From: CAZQKE01 sp964593865
GTDB taxonomy: Bacteria; Chloroflexota; Anaerolineae; JAAYZQ01
Assembly: GCA_964593865.1 (NCBI GenBank)
Contig: CAZQKE010000109.1
Span: 1 to 38,120, forward strand
DNA: 38,120 nucleotides
Reading direction: 5' to 3'
Shown: positions 8,911-16,591 of the stretch, in pieces
Layout: each line of letters begins with the position of its first letter
How positions within the stretch are numbered: the stretch's first letter is position 1
Translations under genes and position numbers: made by a program
The notes under the pieces: model-generated
The model's input: only the letters and a program-made list of their open reading frames with translations
What the model was told of the DNA's origin: nothing
Databases searched by the model: none

Positions 8911-11819
8911 AGCGCATTTGGGCCATTGCCAAAAAGGAAGTGAGCGCATATTTCGGCTCGCCGATGGCGTTGATCTTTATCGGTGCCTTTTTGGTCGTCA
9001 CCCTCTTCGTCTTTTTCTGGGTGGAAACCTTTTTCGCCCGCAACATCGCCGACGTGCGGCCCCTTTTCCGCTGGATGCCGGTCCTGTTGCTCTTTTTGGT
9101 GGCGGCCTTGACCATGCGCCAGTGGAGCGAGGAGCAGCGGGTGGGGACCCTGGAGGTGCTCCTCACCTTGCCCCTGCGGCGTATTGAACTGGTACTGGGC
9201 AAATTCCTGGCCGTCATGCTCCTGATCGCTCTGGCCCTGGCCTTGACCCTCTTTTTGCCCATCACCGTCAGTCTGCTGGGCAACCTGGATTGGGGGCCGG
9301 TGATCGGTGGTTATCTGGCCGCCCTGCTACTGGCGGCGGCCTATGCGGCCATGGGCCTCTTTGTCTCTTCGCGGACCGACAACCAGATCGTATCCCTTAT
9401 CGTCACCGTGTTGCTGGGTGGCTTTTTCTATCTGTTGGGTTCCCCCGGCGTGACCGGCCTGGTAGGTGACCCCCTGGGTGAGGTGTTGCGGGCCATCGGC
9501 ACAGGCAGTCGCTTTGAGAGCATTGAGCGGGGTGTGGTGGACCTGCGCGACTTGCTCTATTACCTCTCCTTGACGGTAGCCTTTTTGGCCCTCAACGTCC
9601 TTTCCCTGGACGCCAAGCGGTGGAGCAAGGGCAGCCGCACCGCTCCCTATCGCCGCCAAGCACTGTTGACCGTCATCCTGGTCATCCTCAACGCGACCTT
9701 GCTCAACGTCTGGCTCTTTCCCCTGAGCGGGCTGCGGGCCGACCTGACCGCCGACCATCAGTACAGCCTTTCGCCCGTCACCAAAGAACTGATCTCCAAC
9801 CTGCCGGAGCCGCTCCTGATCCGAGGGTACTTTAGCGAAAAGACCCACCCGCTCCTGGCCCCCTTGATCCCCACCATCCGCGACATGCTGCGCGAGTACG
9901 AGATCGCCTCCGGCGGCCAGATTCAGGTAGAGATCGTGGACCCCCGCCAGGATGAAAAAGTGGAAGCCGAAGCGGCGGAGGTTTACGGCATCCGCCCCAG
10001 CCCCTTCCGCGTCTCGGACCGTTACGAGTCTTCGGTCATCAACTCCTATTTTGACATCCTGATCCGCTACGGCGATCAGCACATCGTCCTGGGATTTGCC
10101 GACCTGATAGAGGTTGAGCCGCTGCCCGACGGGGGCGTGGATGTGCGCCTGCGCAACCTGGAATACGACCTGACGCGGGCCATCAAGCGGGTGGTCTACG
10201 GCTTCCAGGATATTAGTATGGTGTTCAACGCCATAGAGGACCCCATCACCTTGACCCTCTTTGTCACGCCCCAGACCTTGCCGGAGGAGCTGAAGGAGGT
10301 GCCGGACCGCATTGAGGCGGTGGCCCGTCAAATGGAAGAGGAATCGGGGGGCAAGCTCACCTACCAGGTCATTGACCCCGACGATCCGACCAGCCCCGTG
10401 GACCGGGACACGCTGTTGAACGCCTACGGCCTGCAGCCCATTGCCACGTCCCCCTTCCTCCCCCAGTTCTACTACCTCCACCTGTTGCTCCAGGTGGGCG
10501 ATCAGGCCCAGTTGCTCTACCCGACGGCGGACCTGACCGAGGGTGAGTTGCGCAGCGAGCTGGAAGCGGCCCTCAAGCGGGCGACACCCGGCTTTCTCAA
10601 AACGGTGGGCCTTTGGCTGCCCAACCTGCAGCCCCAACCCAACCCCTTGGGCGGCATGAGCCAACCGGTCTCCAGTTGGGATATGCTCCGGGAGCAGCTG
10701 CGCCAGGACTATACCATCAAACGGGTGGATCTGACCACGGGGCGCGTGCCGGGCGACGTAGATGTTCTGGTCGTCATCGCACCCCAAAAAATGAGTGACG
10801 TGGAGCGGTTCGCCATTGACCAGTATCTGATGCGCGGCGGGGCCGTCGTCGTGGCGGCGGGCAACTATGTTCTGCCCGTGGTCCAGTTCCCCGGTACTTT
10901 GTATGTGGAGGAGGTGAGCGACGGCTTGCAGGAGATGCTGGCCTCCTACGGCGTAGATGTGGCCAAGGCCATGGTCTTTGACCCGCAGAACGAGCCGTTC
11001 CCCATCCGCGTCCAGCACATGGTCGGTGGGGCCAGCGTCATTGAGATCCAGCAGCTGGACTATCCGCCCTTTGTGGATGTGCGGCGCGACGGCATGGACA
11101 AGGAAAGCCCCATCGTTGCCAACTTGCCGGCGGTGACGATGCACTGGGTTTCGCCCATCACCCTGGACGAGGAAAAGAACGCCGGGCGGGAGGTGAGCAT
11201 TCTGCTGCGCTCTACCGACGAATCTTGGCTGCACAGCGACATTGACGTCCAGCCCGACCCGGATACCTATCCTCCCTACGGCTTTGCCGTTGAAGGGGAA
11301 CAGCAGTCGTGGCCTTTGGCCGTTGCCATCCGGGGGACCTTTGAGAGCTACTTCAAGGACCGGGAGCCACCTGCCGTTGAACAAAGCCAACCGCTGACCG
11401 GCACGACGGAGACCACGCCGGGGGTGATCGCCTCTTCGCCCGATTCGGCCCGCCTGGTCGTCATCGGCAGCGCGGAGTTCATTGACGATGCCGTGCTGGG
11501 TCTTTCCCGCAACCTCTCGGCGGACCGCTATCTGAACAACCTACAGTTCATGCAAAATGCCGTAGATTGGTCGGCGGAGGATGTGGATCTGTTGAGCATC
11601 CGCACGCGGGGGACCTATGCCCGCCTGCTCAAGCCGCTGGATCGGGCCGATCAAACCCTGTGGGAGGGGGTGAATTACGGCTTGGCGTTGCTGAGCCTGT
11701 TGGTCATCGGCGGGGTGTGGTACTGGCGTCGCCGCAGCGAGGAGCCGATGGAATTGGTCGGGGAGACCACACCGGCGGCAATGGAGGAGCCGGAGAAGGG
11801 AGGTGCATCCGATGAATAA
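8907..11819 (+). CDS. Fused ABC-2 permease and GldG-type auxiliary domain
   Basis: A 970-residue membrane protein joining two usually separate parts. Residues 1-235 are an ABC-2 permease (GldF/NosY-like) with hydrophobic segments near 21-40, 57-72, 98-118, 132-153, 160-178 and 216-234. After another helix at about 251-271 comes a long extracytoplasmic region resembling GldG, including ADLTADHQYSLSP at about 278-290, closed by a final helix at about 924-941 and an acidic cytoplasmic tail. The start at 8907 has GAGGAGGTGG upstream and overlaps the ATPase stop. In Bacteroidetes GldFG is tied to gliding; in other phyla the transported substrate is not known. No gliding genes are seen here. Confidence 0.9.
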   Translation: MKRIWAIAKKEVSAYFGSPMALIFIGAFLVVTLFVFFWVETFFARNIADVRPLFRWMPVLLLFLVAALTMRQWSEEQRVGTLEVLLTLPLRRIELVLGKFLAVMLLIALALALTLFLPITVSLLGNLDWGPVIGGYLAALLLAAAYAAMGLFVSSRTDNQIVSLIVTVLLGGFFYLLGSPGVTGLVGDPLGEVLRAIGTGSRFESIERGVVDLRDLLYYLSLTVAFLALNVLSLDAKRWSKGSRTAPYRRQALLTVILVILNATLLNVWLFPLSGLRADLTADHQYSLSPVTKELISNLPEPLLIRGYFSEKTHPLLAPLIPTIRDMLREYEIASGGQIQVEIVDPRQDEKVEAEAAEVYGIRPSPFRVSDRYESSVINSYFDILIRYGDQHIVLGFADLIEVEPLPDGGVDVRLRNLEYDLTRAIKRVVYGFQDISMVFNAIEDPITLTLFVTPQTLPEELKEVPDRIEAVARQMEEESGGKLTYQVIDPDDPTSPVDRDTLLNAYGLQPIATSPFLPQFYYLHLLLQVGDQAQLLYPTADLTEGELRSELEAALKRATPGFLKTVGLWLPNLQPQPNPLGGMSQPVSSWDMLREQLRQDYTIKRVDLTTGRVPGDVDVLVVIAPQKMSDVERFAIDQYLMRGGAVVVAAGNYVLPVVQFPGTLYVEEVSDGLQEMLASYGVDVAKAMVFDPQNEPFPIRVQHMVGGASVIEIQQLDYPPFVDVRRDGMDKESPIVANLPAVTMHWVSPITLDEEKNAGREVSILLRSTDESWLHSDIDVQPDPDTYPPYGFAVEGEQQSWPLAVAIRGTFESYFKDREPPAVEQSQPLTGTTETTPGVIASSPDSARLVVIGSAEFIDDAVLGLSRNLSADRYLNNLQFMQNAVDWSAEDVDLLSIRTRGTYARLLKPLDRADQTLWEGVNYGLALLSLLVIGGVWYWRRRSEEPMELVGETTPAAMEEPEKGGASDE

Positions 11820-12804
11820 GCTCAACCGGATTCTGGCGATCATTTTGGCCCTGCAAGTAGCCCTTGTGGCCGTCATCTTTTGGCCGCGACCTTCTACTTC
11901 GGGTGGCGGCGGGCCGCTGCTTCCGGGGGTTGTGCCGGAAAAGGTGGTCTCCGTCACCATCCGCGACGGCAGCGGCCGATATGTCAAAATGACCCGCTCC
12001 GGCGAAGGCTGGGTGATACCGGAAGCGGACGATTACCCCGTCCGCGAAAACAAGGTCCCTCCCTTCTTGGACAAGATCGCCCAGGTCAAAGCCGAACGGC
12101 TGGTGACCCGGACGGCCAACAGCCACCGGCGGCTCCGGGTGGCCGAGGATGATTACCGGCGGCTCATAGAACTGGAGCTGGACGACGGCTCGGTCCACCG
12201 TCTCTACCTGGGCACGTCGCCGGGTTATAACGCGACGCACGTCCGCGCCGAGGGGCAGGATGAGGTCTATCTCACTTCTGCCCTGACGGTGCAAGATGCC
12301 AGCGCGGAAGCCCGTTTTTGGGTGGAGACAACCTATCTGGAGATTCCGAAGGATCAGATCGTCGCCATGCGCCTGGAGAACGCCAACGGCGTGATTGACT
12401 TGGAAAAGGGAGAAGACGGCAACTGGCGGCTGACCGATCTGGCCGAAGGTGAGGAGATGGACCAGCAGCGGGCCTCCGTCCTGGTCAGCGAGGTATACTA
12501 CACAACCCTGCTGGAACCGTTGGGCAAGGAGGAAAAGGCCGAGTACGGCATGGACGATCCCAACGCCCTCATCACCGTCCTGACGAGGGATGAGGAAGGG
12601 AAGGAAAAAACCTATACCCTCCGTGTCGGAGCGCGGGACCCTCAGGACGGTAGCTACGTGATCATCTCCTCCGAATCGCCCTACTACGTCCGCGTCGGCG
12701 AGTTTGTGGTCAAGGATTTTGTGGAAAAGAAGCGAAGCGACCTACTCAAGCTGCCGCCGACGCCGGCGACAACACCGACGCCGGAGGTGACGCCGACGCC
12801 GTGA
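11812..12804 (+). CDS. DUF4340 domain membrane-anchored protein
   Basis: A 330-residue protein with one N-terminal hydrophobic segment (about 7-24) that is probably an uncleaved anchor or signal, followed by an exported domain resembling DUF4340. This family regularly follows GldFG-type transporters and probably works with them, though its function is unknown. The C-terminus is a low-complexity Thr-Pro tail (TPATTPTPEVTPTP). The start at 11812 has GGAGAAGGGAGG upstream and overlaps the preceding stop by 8 nt, so the three genes form one tight operon. Confidence 0.85.
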   Translation: MNKLNRILAIILALQVALVAVIFWPRPSTSGGGGPLLPGVVPEKVVSVTIRDGSGRYVKMTRSGEGWVIPEADDYPVRENKVPPFLDKIAQVKAERLVTRTANSHRRLRVAEDDYRRLIELELDDGSVHRLYLGTSPGYNATHVRAEGQDEVYLTSALTVQDASAEARFWVETTYLEIPKDQIVAMRLENANGVIDLEKGEDGNWRLTDLAEGEEMDQQRASVLVSEVYYTTLLEPLGKEEKAEYGMDDPNALITVLTRDEEGKEKTYTLRVGARDPQDGSYVIISSESPYYVRVGEFVVKDFVEKKRSDLLKLPPTPATTPTPEVTPTP

Positions 12805-12822
12805 TCGCTTGTCTCTTTCGGT

Positions 12823-12850
12823 TGCCTTTGCGGTGGGAACGATAAAGGCA
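12823..12850. terminator. Possible bidirectional terminator between convergent genes
   Basis: TGCCTTT (12823-12829) and AAAGGCA (12844-12850) form a perfect 7-bp stem around a 14-nt loop in the 85-nt gap between DUF4340 and dnaA. There is no convincing T-tract, so the call rests on position and pairing alone. Confidence 0.35.
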
Positions 12851-12889
12851 CGTGCCCAACTTGGCGACTTGCGGGGACGGCCCCACCGC

Positions 12890-14287
12890 CTATCTCCCGA
12901 CATCTTGCTCCGCCAGCGACTGTTTGATGGCCAACCAGTCGCGGCGGAGTTTTTCATCACTTTCAATCTGGGCGGCGATCTTTTCGCATCCGTGCAAGAT
13001 GGTGGTGTGGTCCCGCCCGCCCAGCAGTTCTCCGATCTTGGGGAGCGAAGTGTTGGTCTCTTCCCGGATGAGGTACATGCACAATTGGCGGGGGACCGAT
13101 ACCGCCCGCCGTCGGCTGCGCCCGATCAACTCCTCTTCCGTCAGCCGGTAGAAACGGGCCACTTCCGAAACGATGGATTCGGGCGTGATCTCGGCCTTTT
13201 GGGCAAAGATGCTCTGGAGTACCGTCTGGGCCGTCTCCAGGTTGAGCGGCGCGTGCATCAGGTTGGCGTGGGCCAGGACGCGGGTCAAGGCCCCTTCCAA
13301 CTCCCGGATGTTGCTGGGGATCTTGCGGGCGATATAGTCCAGCACCTCATCGGGGACGGGAGTTGCGTGCCCTTCGGCTTTGGCCCGCAGGATGGCAACG
13401 CGCGTTTCAAAGTCGGGGGGCTGCACATCGGCGATCAACCCCCAGCTAAACCGCGAACGGAGTCGTTCCTCCAGCGTCAGCAGGGCACGAGGGGGGCGGT
13501 CGCAGGTGATGACGACCTGCTTGCCCGCACCGTGCAAGGTGTTGAAGGTGTGAAAGAACTCTTCCTGGGTTCGTTCCTTCCCGGCGATAAACTGAATGTC
13601 ATCCACCAGCAAGATGTCGGTGTTGCGGTATTTGAGGCGGAATTCCTCGGTTCGCTGGCTGCGGATGGCATTGATGAGGTCGTTGGTAAACCATTCCGCC
13701 GAAACATACAGGACCGACAGCCGCCGCTCTTGGGCTGCATGGCCCAGGGCGTGGAGAAGGTGCGTCTTGCCCAACCCCACCCCGCCGTAGATGAACAAGG
13801 GGTTGTAAGCGTGGGCCGGGTTCTCAACGACGGCCAGGCTGGCAGCGTGGGCCAGGCGGTTGTTGGCCCCCACCACAAAGGACTCGAAGGTGTAGAGGGG
13901 GTTGAGGGCTGCCGAGGGACGCCCGTTGGGTGGGGGAGGCGGTGGAGTCGGCTCGGCGGGGGCAACGGTCTCGGCCTCCAGGCGCAGGTATTCGTTTGAT
14001 TCCGGCTTGCGGGCGGTGAACACCACCTGTGCTTGGGGACCGGCGTGCCGTTGCAGGGTGCGGCGGATGACCGGCATCAGCCGGTTTTGCAGCCAATCCA
14101 CGGCGTAGGCATGGTGCACATAAACGGTTAGGGTGTTGTCCTCAAAGGCAATGGCCCGCGTCCCCCGTAGCCAGGTGTCAAAGGTCGCCCGCGTCATCTG
14201 CAGTTGCAATTCACCCAGAACGGCCTGCCACAGTTTTTGTGCGCCGGGCAGGGAGCGCACTCCTCCTTGAAAGGTTTGCTTATCCAA
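12890..14287 (-). CDS. dnaA: Chromosomal replication initiator DnaA
   Basis: A 465-residue AAA+ initiator that binds DnaA boxes and opens oriC. N-terminal domain I at about 12-90, a proline-rich linker (about 108-125), AAA+ core with Walker A GGVGLGKT (168-175), Walker B LLVDDI (226-231) and RLRSRFSWGL near 276-285, then DNA-binding domain IV with the DnaA signature GGRDHTTILH at about 423-432. The start is TTG at 14287 with GAGGAG about 10 nt upstream; the first conserved residues follow soon after. dnaN and recF are not adjacent. No cluster of TTATCCACA-like boxes was found in the flanks. Confidence 0.96.
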   Translation of the reverse strand: MDKQTFQGGVRSLPGAQKLWQAVLGELQLQMTRATFDTWLRGTRAIAFEDNTLTVYVHHAYAVDWLQNRLMPVIRRTLQRHAGPQAQVVFTARKPESNEYLRLEAETVAPAEPTPPPPPPNGRPSAALNPLYTFESFVVGANNRLAHAASLAVVENPAHAYNPLFIYGGVGLGKTHLLHALGHAAQERRLSVLYVSAEWFTNDLINAIRSQRTEEFRLKYRNTDILLVDDIQFIAGKERTQEEFFHTFNTLHGAGKQVVITCDRPPRALLTLEERLRSRFSWGLIADVQPPDFETRVAILRAKAEGHATPVPDEVLDYIARKIPSNIRELEGALTRVLAHANLMHAPLNLETAQTVLQSIFAQKAEITPESIVSEVARFYRLTEEELIGRSRRRAVSVPRQLCMYLIREETNTSLPKIGELLGGRDHTTILHGCEKIAAQIESDEKLRRDWLAIKQSLAEQDVGR

Positions 14288-14750
14288 AGTAGGTCTCCTC
14301 GGTCGGTGCGATGTTTTGTGGGCGCACGAAACCGCAGCAACACGCCCGTAGCCGTGCGCCGGGACGCCGCAGAAGCATTGCCCCTGCCGCGCCGTCTATC
14401 CAACTGATACGCGAGTACCTGCAACGCGGTTGACCGTGAAGGTGAGGCAAAGGCGAGGCGACAGGGTTTGACGTCTGCGAGGATTGACGGTTTTGACGCC
14501 AACCCGACTGTCGCAGAGGATGCCTGCCTGCGGCAGGCCGTTGCCCTTTTGCCTGTGTAACGGTCGGATGCTATTTTAGCAGAAGCAGGGCCTTTGCGCA
14601 AGGGGGTTTCGGCGGTGGCAAGGGAGTTGGTTGTTCGTCCAAAACCCATATTTAGGGGGGAAAGGGTTGCCGGGCACTACATTTAGTATCTACACCCCCT
14701 CCCCTGCCGCCGAATCTTAAGATTTGGCGAGCCACAGATTTTAAGCAAAC
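14288..14750. other. 463-nt gap upstream of dnaA
   Basis: No gene was recognised. It holds a candidate dnaA promoter (14573-14601), a short hairpin around 14522-14539 and a perfect 12-bp palindrome AATCTTAAGATT (14713-14724). It was checked by eye for DnaA boxes and an AT-rich unwinding element; neither was convincing, so it is not called oriC. Confidence 0.5.
14573..14601 (-). promoter_or_regulatory. Candidate dnaA promoter
   Basis: On the minus strand TTGCGC (14601-14596) and TAAAAT (14578-14573) are 17 bp apart. The -10 box is good and the -35 box weak (3 of 6). It would give a leader of about 280 nt before the TTG start of dnaA. Confidence 0.4.
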
Positions 14751-15548
14751 TTACGTCAATGCTAATGACCGGAGCTGCCGAACGCTGCGACGCAGGTTGT
14801 GGCGAACCGTCCCTAACGGAGTGCTCAGCGGTGTAACGATCACCAACTGCAGGTTCTGCGGTAGAGTCATGATGTAGAGGCGCAAATTGTCGTTTTCAAA
14901 CATATTGTGCTCAAAAGGGCGGTCCGGCTGGCCCAAAAAGTTGGCTACGGCCTGGGCTGCTTGGACGGCGGCAAAGATCATGTATGCCAGCGCATCCAAC
15001 CGTTCGCCGTCCAGGGTGCTGGTGTGGGCCACAACGCCTTCCCGGCCCGGCTCTTTGGAAAAGAGAAAGACCGCTTCGGCTTGGGTTTCGCGGGCCAGGT
15101 CCATCAGCAGGGATTGGATGTCGCCCGGTGCTTGGTCTGCCGGGCCTGCCGATGACGTGGGCTGGGCCGGAGGGACGACCTCTTTGCTCAACGCTTCGCC
15201 GATGCGGGGCAACAGGTCATCGGCAAAGAAGGGCTTGGATAACGTCCCTTGAATGCCCCACGCCTGGGCTTCTGCCGGGACCTCTTCCCCCATCAAAGGG
15301 ATGAGCACCAACCGCATTTGGGGATGGTGGGTACGGACCTGCTCAATGAGGGCCAGGGAGGTCATGTCGGCGGGGTCCAGGTCCATATCTACGATGGTGA
15401 GATCGTAGCCCCCATCGGGGAGCAGTTCCAACGCCCGGCTACCTTCGTGGACCAGGTCTACCCGGTAGCCGCCGTCCCGTTCCAGCATTTCTTTGAGCAT
15501 GGTCGCAAAGGCTACGTTGCGATCAACGACAAGAATGTTGGCGGTCAT
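14751..15548 (-). CDS. Receiver-Roadblock/LC7 two-domain protein
   Basis: A 265-residue cytoplasmic protein. Residues 1-120 form a CheY-like receiver with putative phospho-acceptor D54 (VDMDL) and conserved K105 (LSKPF). The acidic pocket has D9 followed by R10 instead of the usual second acid, and the Thr/Ser switch position is not obvious, so phosphorylation is uncertain. A linker (about 125-150) leads to a C-terminal Roadblock/LC7-like domain (about 150-265) ending in TPLGTVRHNLRRSV. Roadblock domains bind small GTPases such as MglA; none is encoded nearby. The start at 15548 has AGGAGGGG upstream. No sensor kinase is adjacent. Confidence 0.8.
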   Translation of the reverse strand: MTANILVVDRNVAFATMLKEMLERDGGYRVDLVHEGSRALELLPDGGYDLTIVDMDLDPADMTSLALIEQVRTHHPQMRLVLIPLMGEEVPAEAQAWGIQGTLSKPFFADDLLPRIGEALSKEVVPPAQPTSSAGPADQAPGDIQSLLMDLARETQAEAVFLFSKEPGREGVVAHTSTLDGERLDALAYMIFAAVQAAQAVANFLGQPDRPFEHNMFENDNLRLYIMTLPQNLQLVIVTPLSTPLGTVRHNLRRSVRQLRSLALT

Positions 15549-15576
15549 CGTTCCCCTCCTGGGTTGTTGCCGGGCC

Positions 15577-15604
15577 ATTATACCATATCTCCCCGCCAGG
15601 GCAA
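15577..15604 (-). promoter_or_regulatory. Promoter of the receiver-Roadblock gene
   Basis: On the minus strand TTGCCC (15604-15599) and a perfect TATAAT (15582-15577) have 16-bp spacing. The predicted start near 15570 gives a leader of about 20 nt that includes the AGGAGGGG ribosome site. Confidence 0.7.
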
Positions 15605-15668
15605 ATGCATTTACAAGATCTCGCACCGCAGGGGCAGAGTCCGCCGAAGAACGGCCGATCTTGCATCG

Positions 15669-15700
15669 TTTCTCTCCGCGCCTTCGGCGTTCCGCGGCAA
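15669..15700. repeat. Dispersed repeat fragment (copy 2)
   Basis: TTTCTCTCCGCG (15669-15680), followed by a CTTCGGCG segment and CCGCGG, matches the start of the repeat at 21534-21545 exactly over 12 nt and then imperfectly. It lies in the 292-nt gap between divergent genes. Confidence 0.5.
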
Positions 15701-15748
15701 AGCCGACGTCGGGAAGATGCCCTTGCCCTATCTCCCCACTCCGACCAA

Positions 15749-15777
15749 TTGACAGGGCAGGCGGAGGCTGCTATAAT
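15749..15777 (+). promoter_or_regulatory. Consensus sigma-70 promoter
   Basis: TTGACA (15749-15754), a 17-bp spacer and TATAAT (15772-15777): an exact match to the consensus. It drives the zinc-ribbon gene at 15841 with a predicted leader of about 57 nt. Confidence 0.92.
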
Positions 15778-15840
15778 CAGAGCCGTTGGGTGCAGAAGGG
15801 GGGATGTGCAGAATCCCCTAGGCATCGCAAGGAGAGGGGC

Positions 15841-16542
15841 ATGGGCGTTTTGCAACAACTGTACCGCTTGCAACTCGTGGATAGCGAGTGGGATGAGAAA
15901 GAGCAGCGTCTGACCGAAGTGCGGGCCGAGCTGGGGGAAAGCGACGACCTGCGCCGCGCCCGTCAAGCGGTGGACGAGATGGAACGGGAGCTGCAGACGC
16001 TGCGCCGCCAGACCCGCTCCGTTGAGATGGAGGTGGCCTCCGTCACGGATAAACTCCAAAAGAATCAAGACCGTCTCTACAGTGGCAAGGTGCGGAACCC
16101 CAAAGAGTTGGCCAACCTGCACGAGGAAGCATCGGCGCTGCGCCGCCGCCGCTCCGAGTTGGAGGATCGGCAGTTGGAGCTGATGATCCAAGCGGAGGAG
16201 GCCGAGGCCGAGCTGGCCGAACGCCAAGCCCGCCTGCGTCAAATAGAGGAGGCGTGGCGGGCCGAACAAGCGGCCCTGCGGGAAGAGCAAGCCGCGTTGG
16301 AGGCCCGCTTGCGGGAATTGGAGGAGGAACGGGAAGCGATGCGGGCACAGATCGGCGCGGCGGAGCTGGCCGAGTATGATGACCTGCGGGCGCGATACGG
16401 CGGCCAGGCGGTGACGGTGCTGCGTCGGGGCACTTGCCAGACCTGTGGTGTAGATGTGCCTACGGGTGTGGCCCGCGCCGTGGAGCGAGGCGAAGGGTTT
16501 TACTATTGCCCCGTGTGCCGCCGCTTGCTGTACGGCGGTTAA
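15841..16542 (+). CDS. Coiled-coil protein with C4 zinc ribbon (DUF164 family)
   Basis: A 233-residue protein. Residues 1-180 are almost continuous charged heptads predicted to form an antiparallel coiled coil. The C-terminus is a four-cysteine zinc ribbon: C199xxC202 and C223xxC226. This is the widespread zf-RING_7/DUF164 family, related to H. pylori HP0958 (FlgZ), which has been linked to flagellar mRNA and RpoN. In non-flagellated phyla the role is unknown, and no flagellar genes are seen here. The start at 15841 has AAGGAGAGGGG upstream, and a consensus promoter precedes it, so strong expression is expected. Confidence 0.88.
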   Translation: MGVLQQLYRLQLVDSEWDEKEQRLTEVRAELGESDDLRRARQAVDEMERELQTLRRQTRSVEMEVASVTDKLQKNQDRLYSGKVRNPKELANLHEEASALRRRRSELEDRQLELMIQAEEAEAELAERQARLRQIEEAWRAEQAALREEQAALEARLRELEEEREAMRAQIGAAELAEYDDLRARYGGQAVTVLRRGTCQTCGVDVPTGVARAVERGEGFYYCPVCRRLLYGG

Positions 16543-16591
16543 GCCGCAAAGGGCCTTCTATCCCTATCCGGCGGAAGGCTCTCGGCGGATG

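Noticed and set aside
9327..11390. Long open frame antisense to the GldFG fusion
   Set aside because: It is His/Gln/Gly-rich shadow translation of a conserved coding sequence, with no motif or ribosome site.
14522..14539. Terminator or repeat at TGCCTGC/GCAGGC
   Set aside because: The stem is short, has no T-tract and is common in GC-rich DNA.
14288..14750. oriC next to dnaA
   Set aside because: No cluster of DnaA boxes and no clear AT-rich unwinding region was found; one weak TGTGTAA-like match is not enough.
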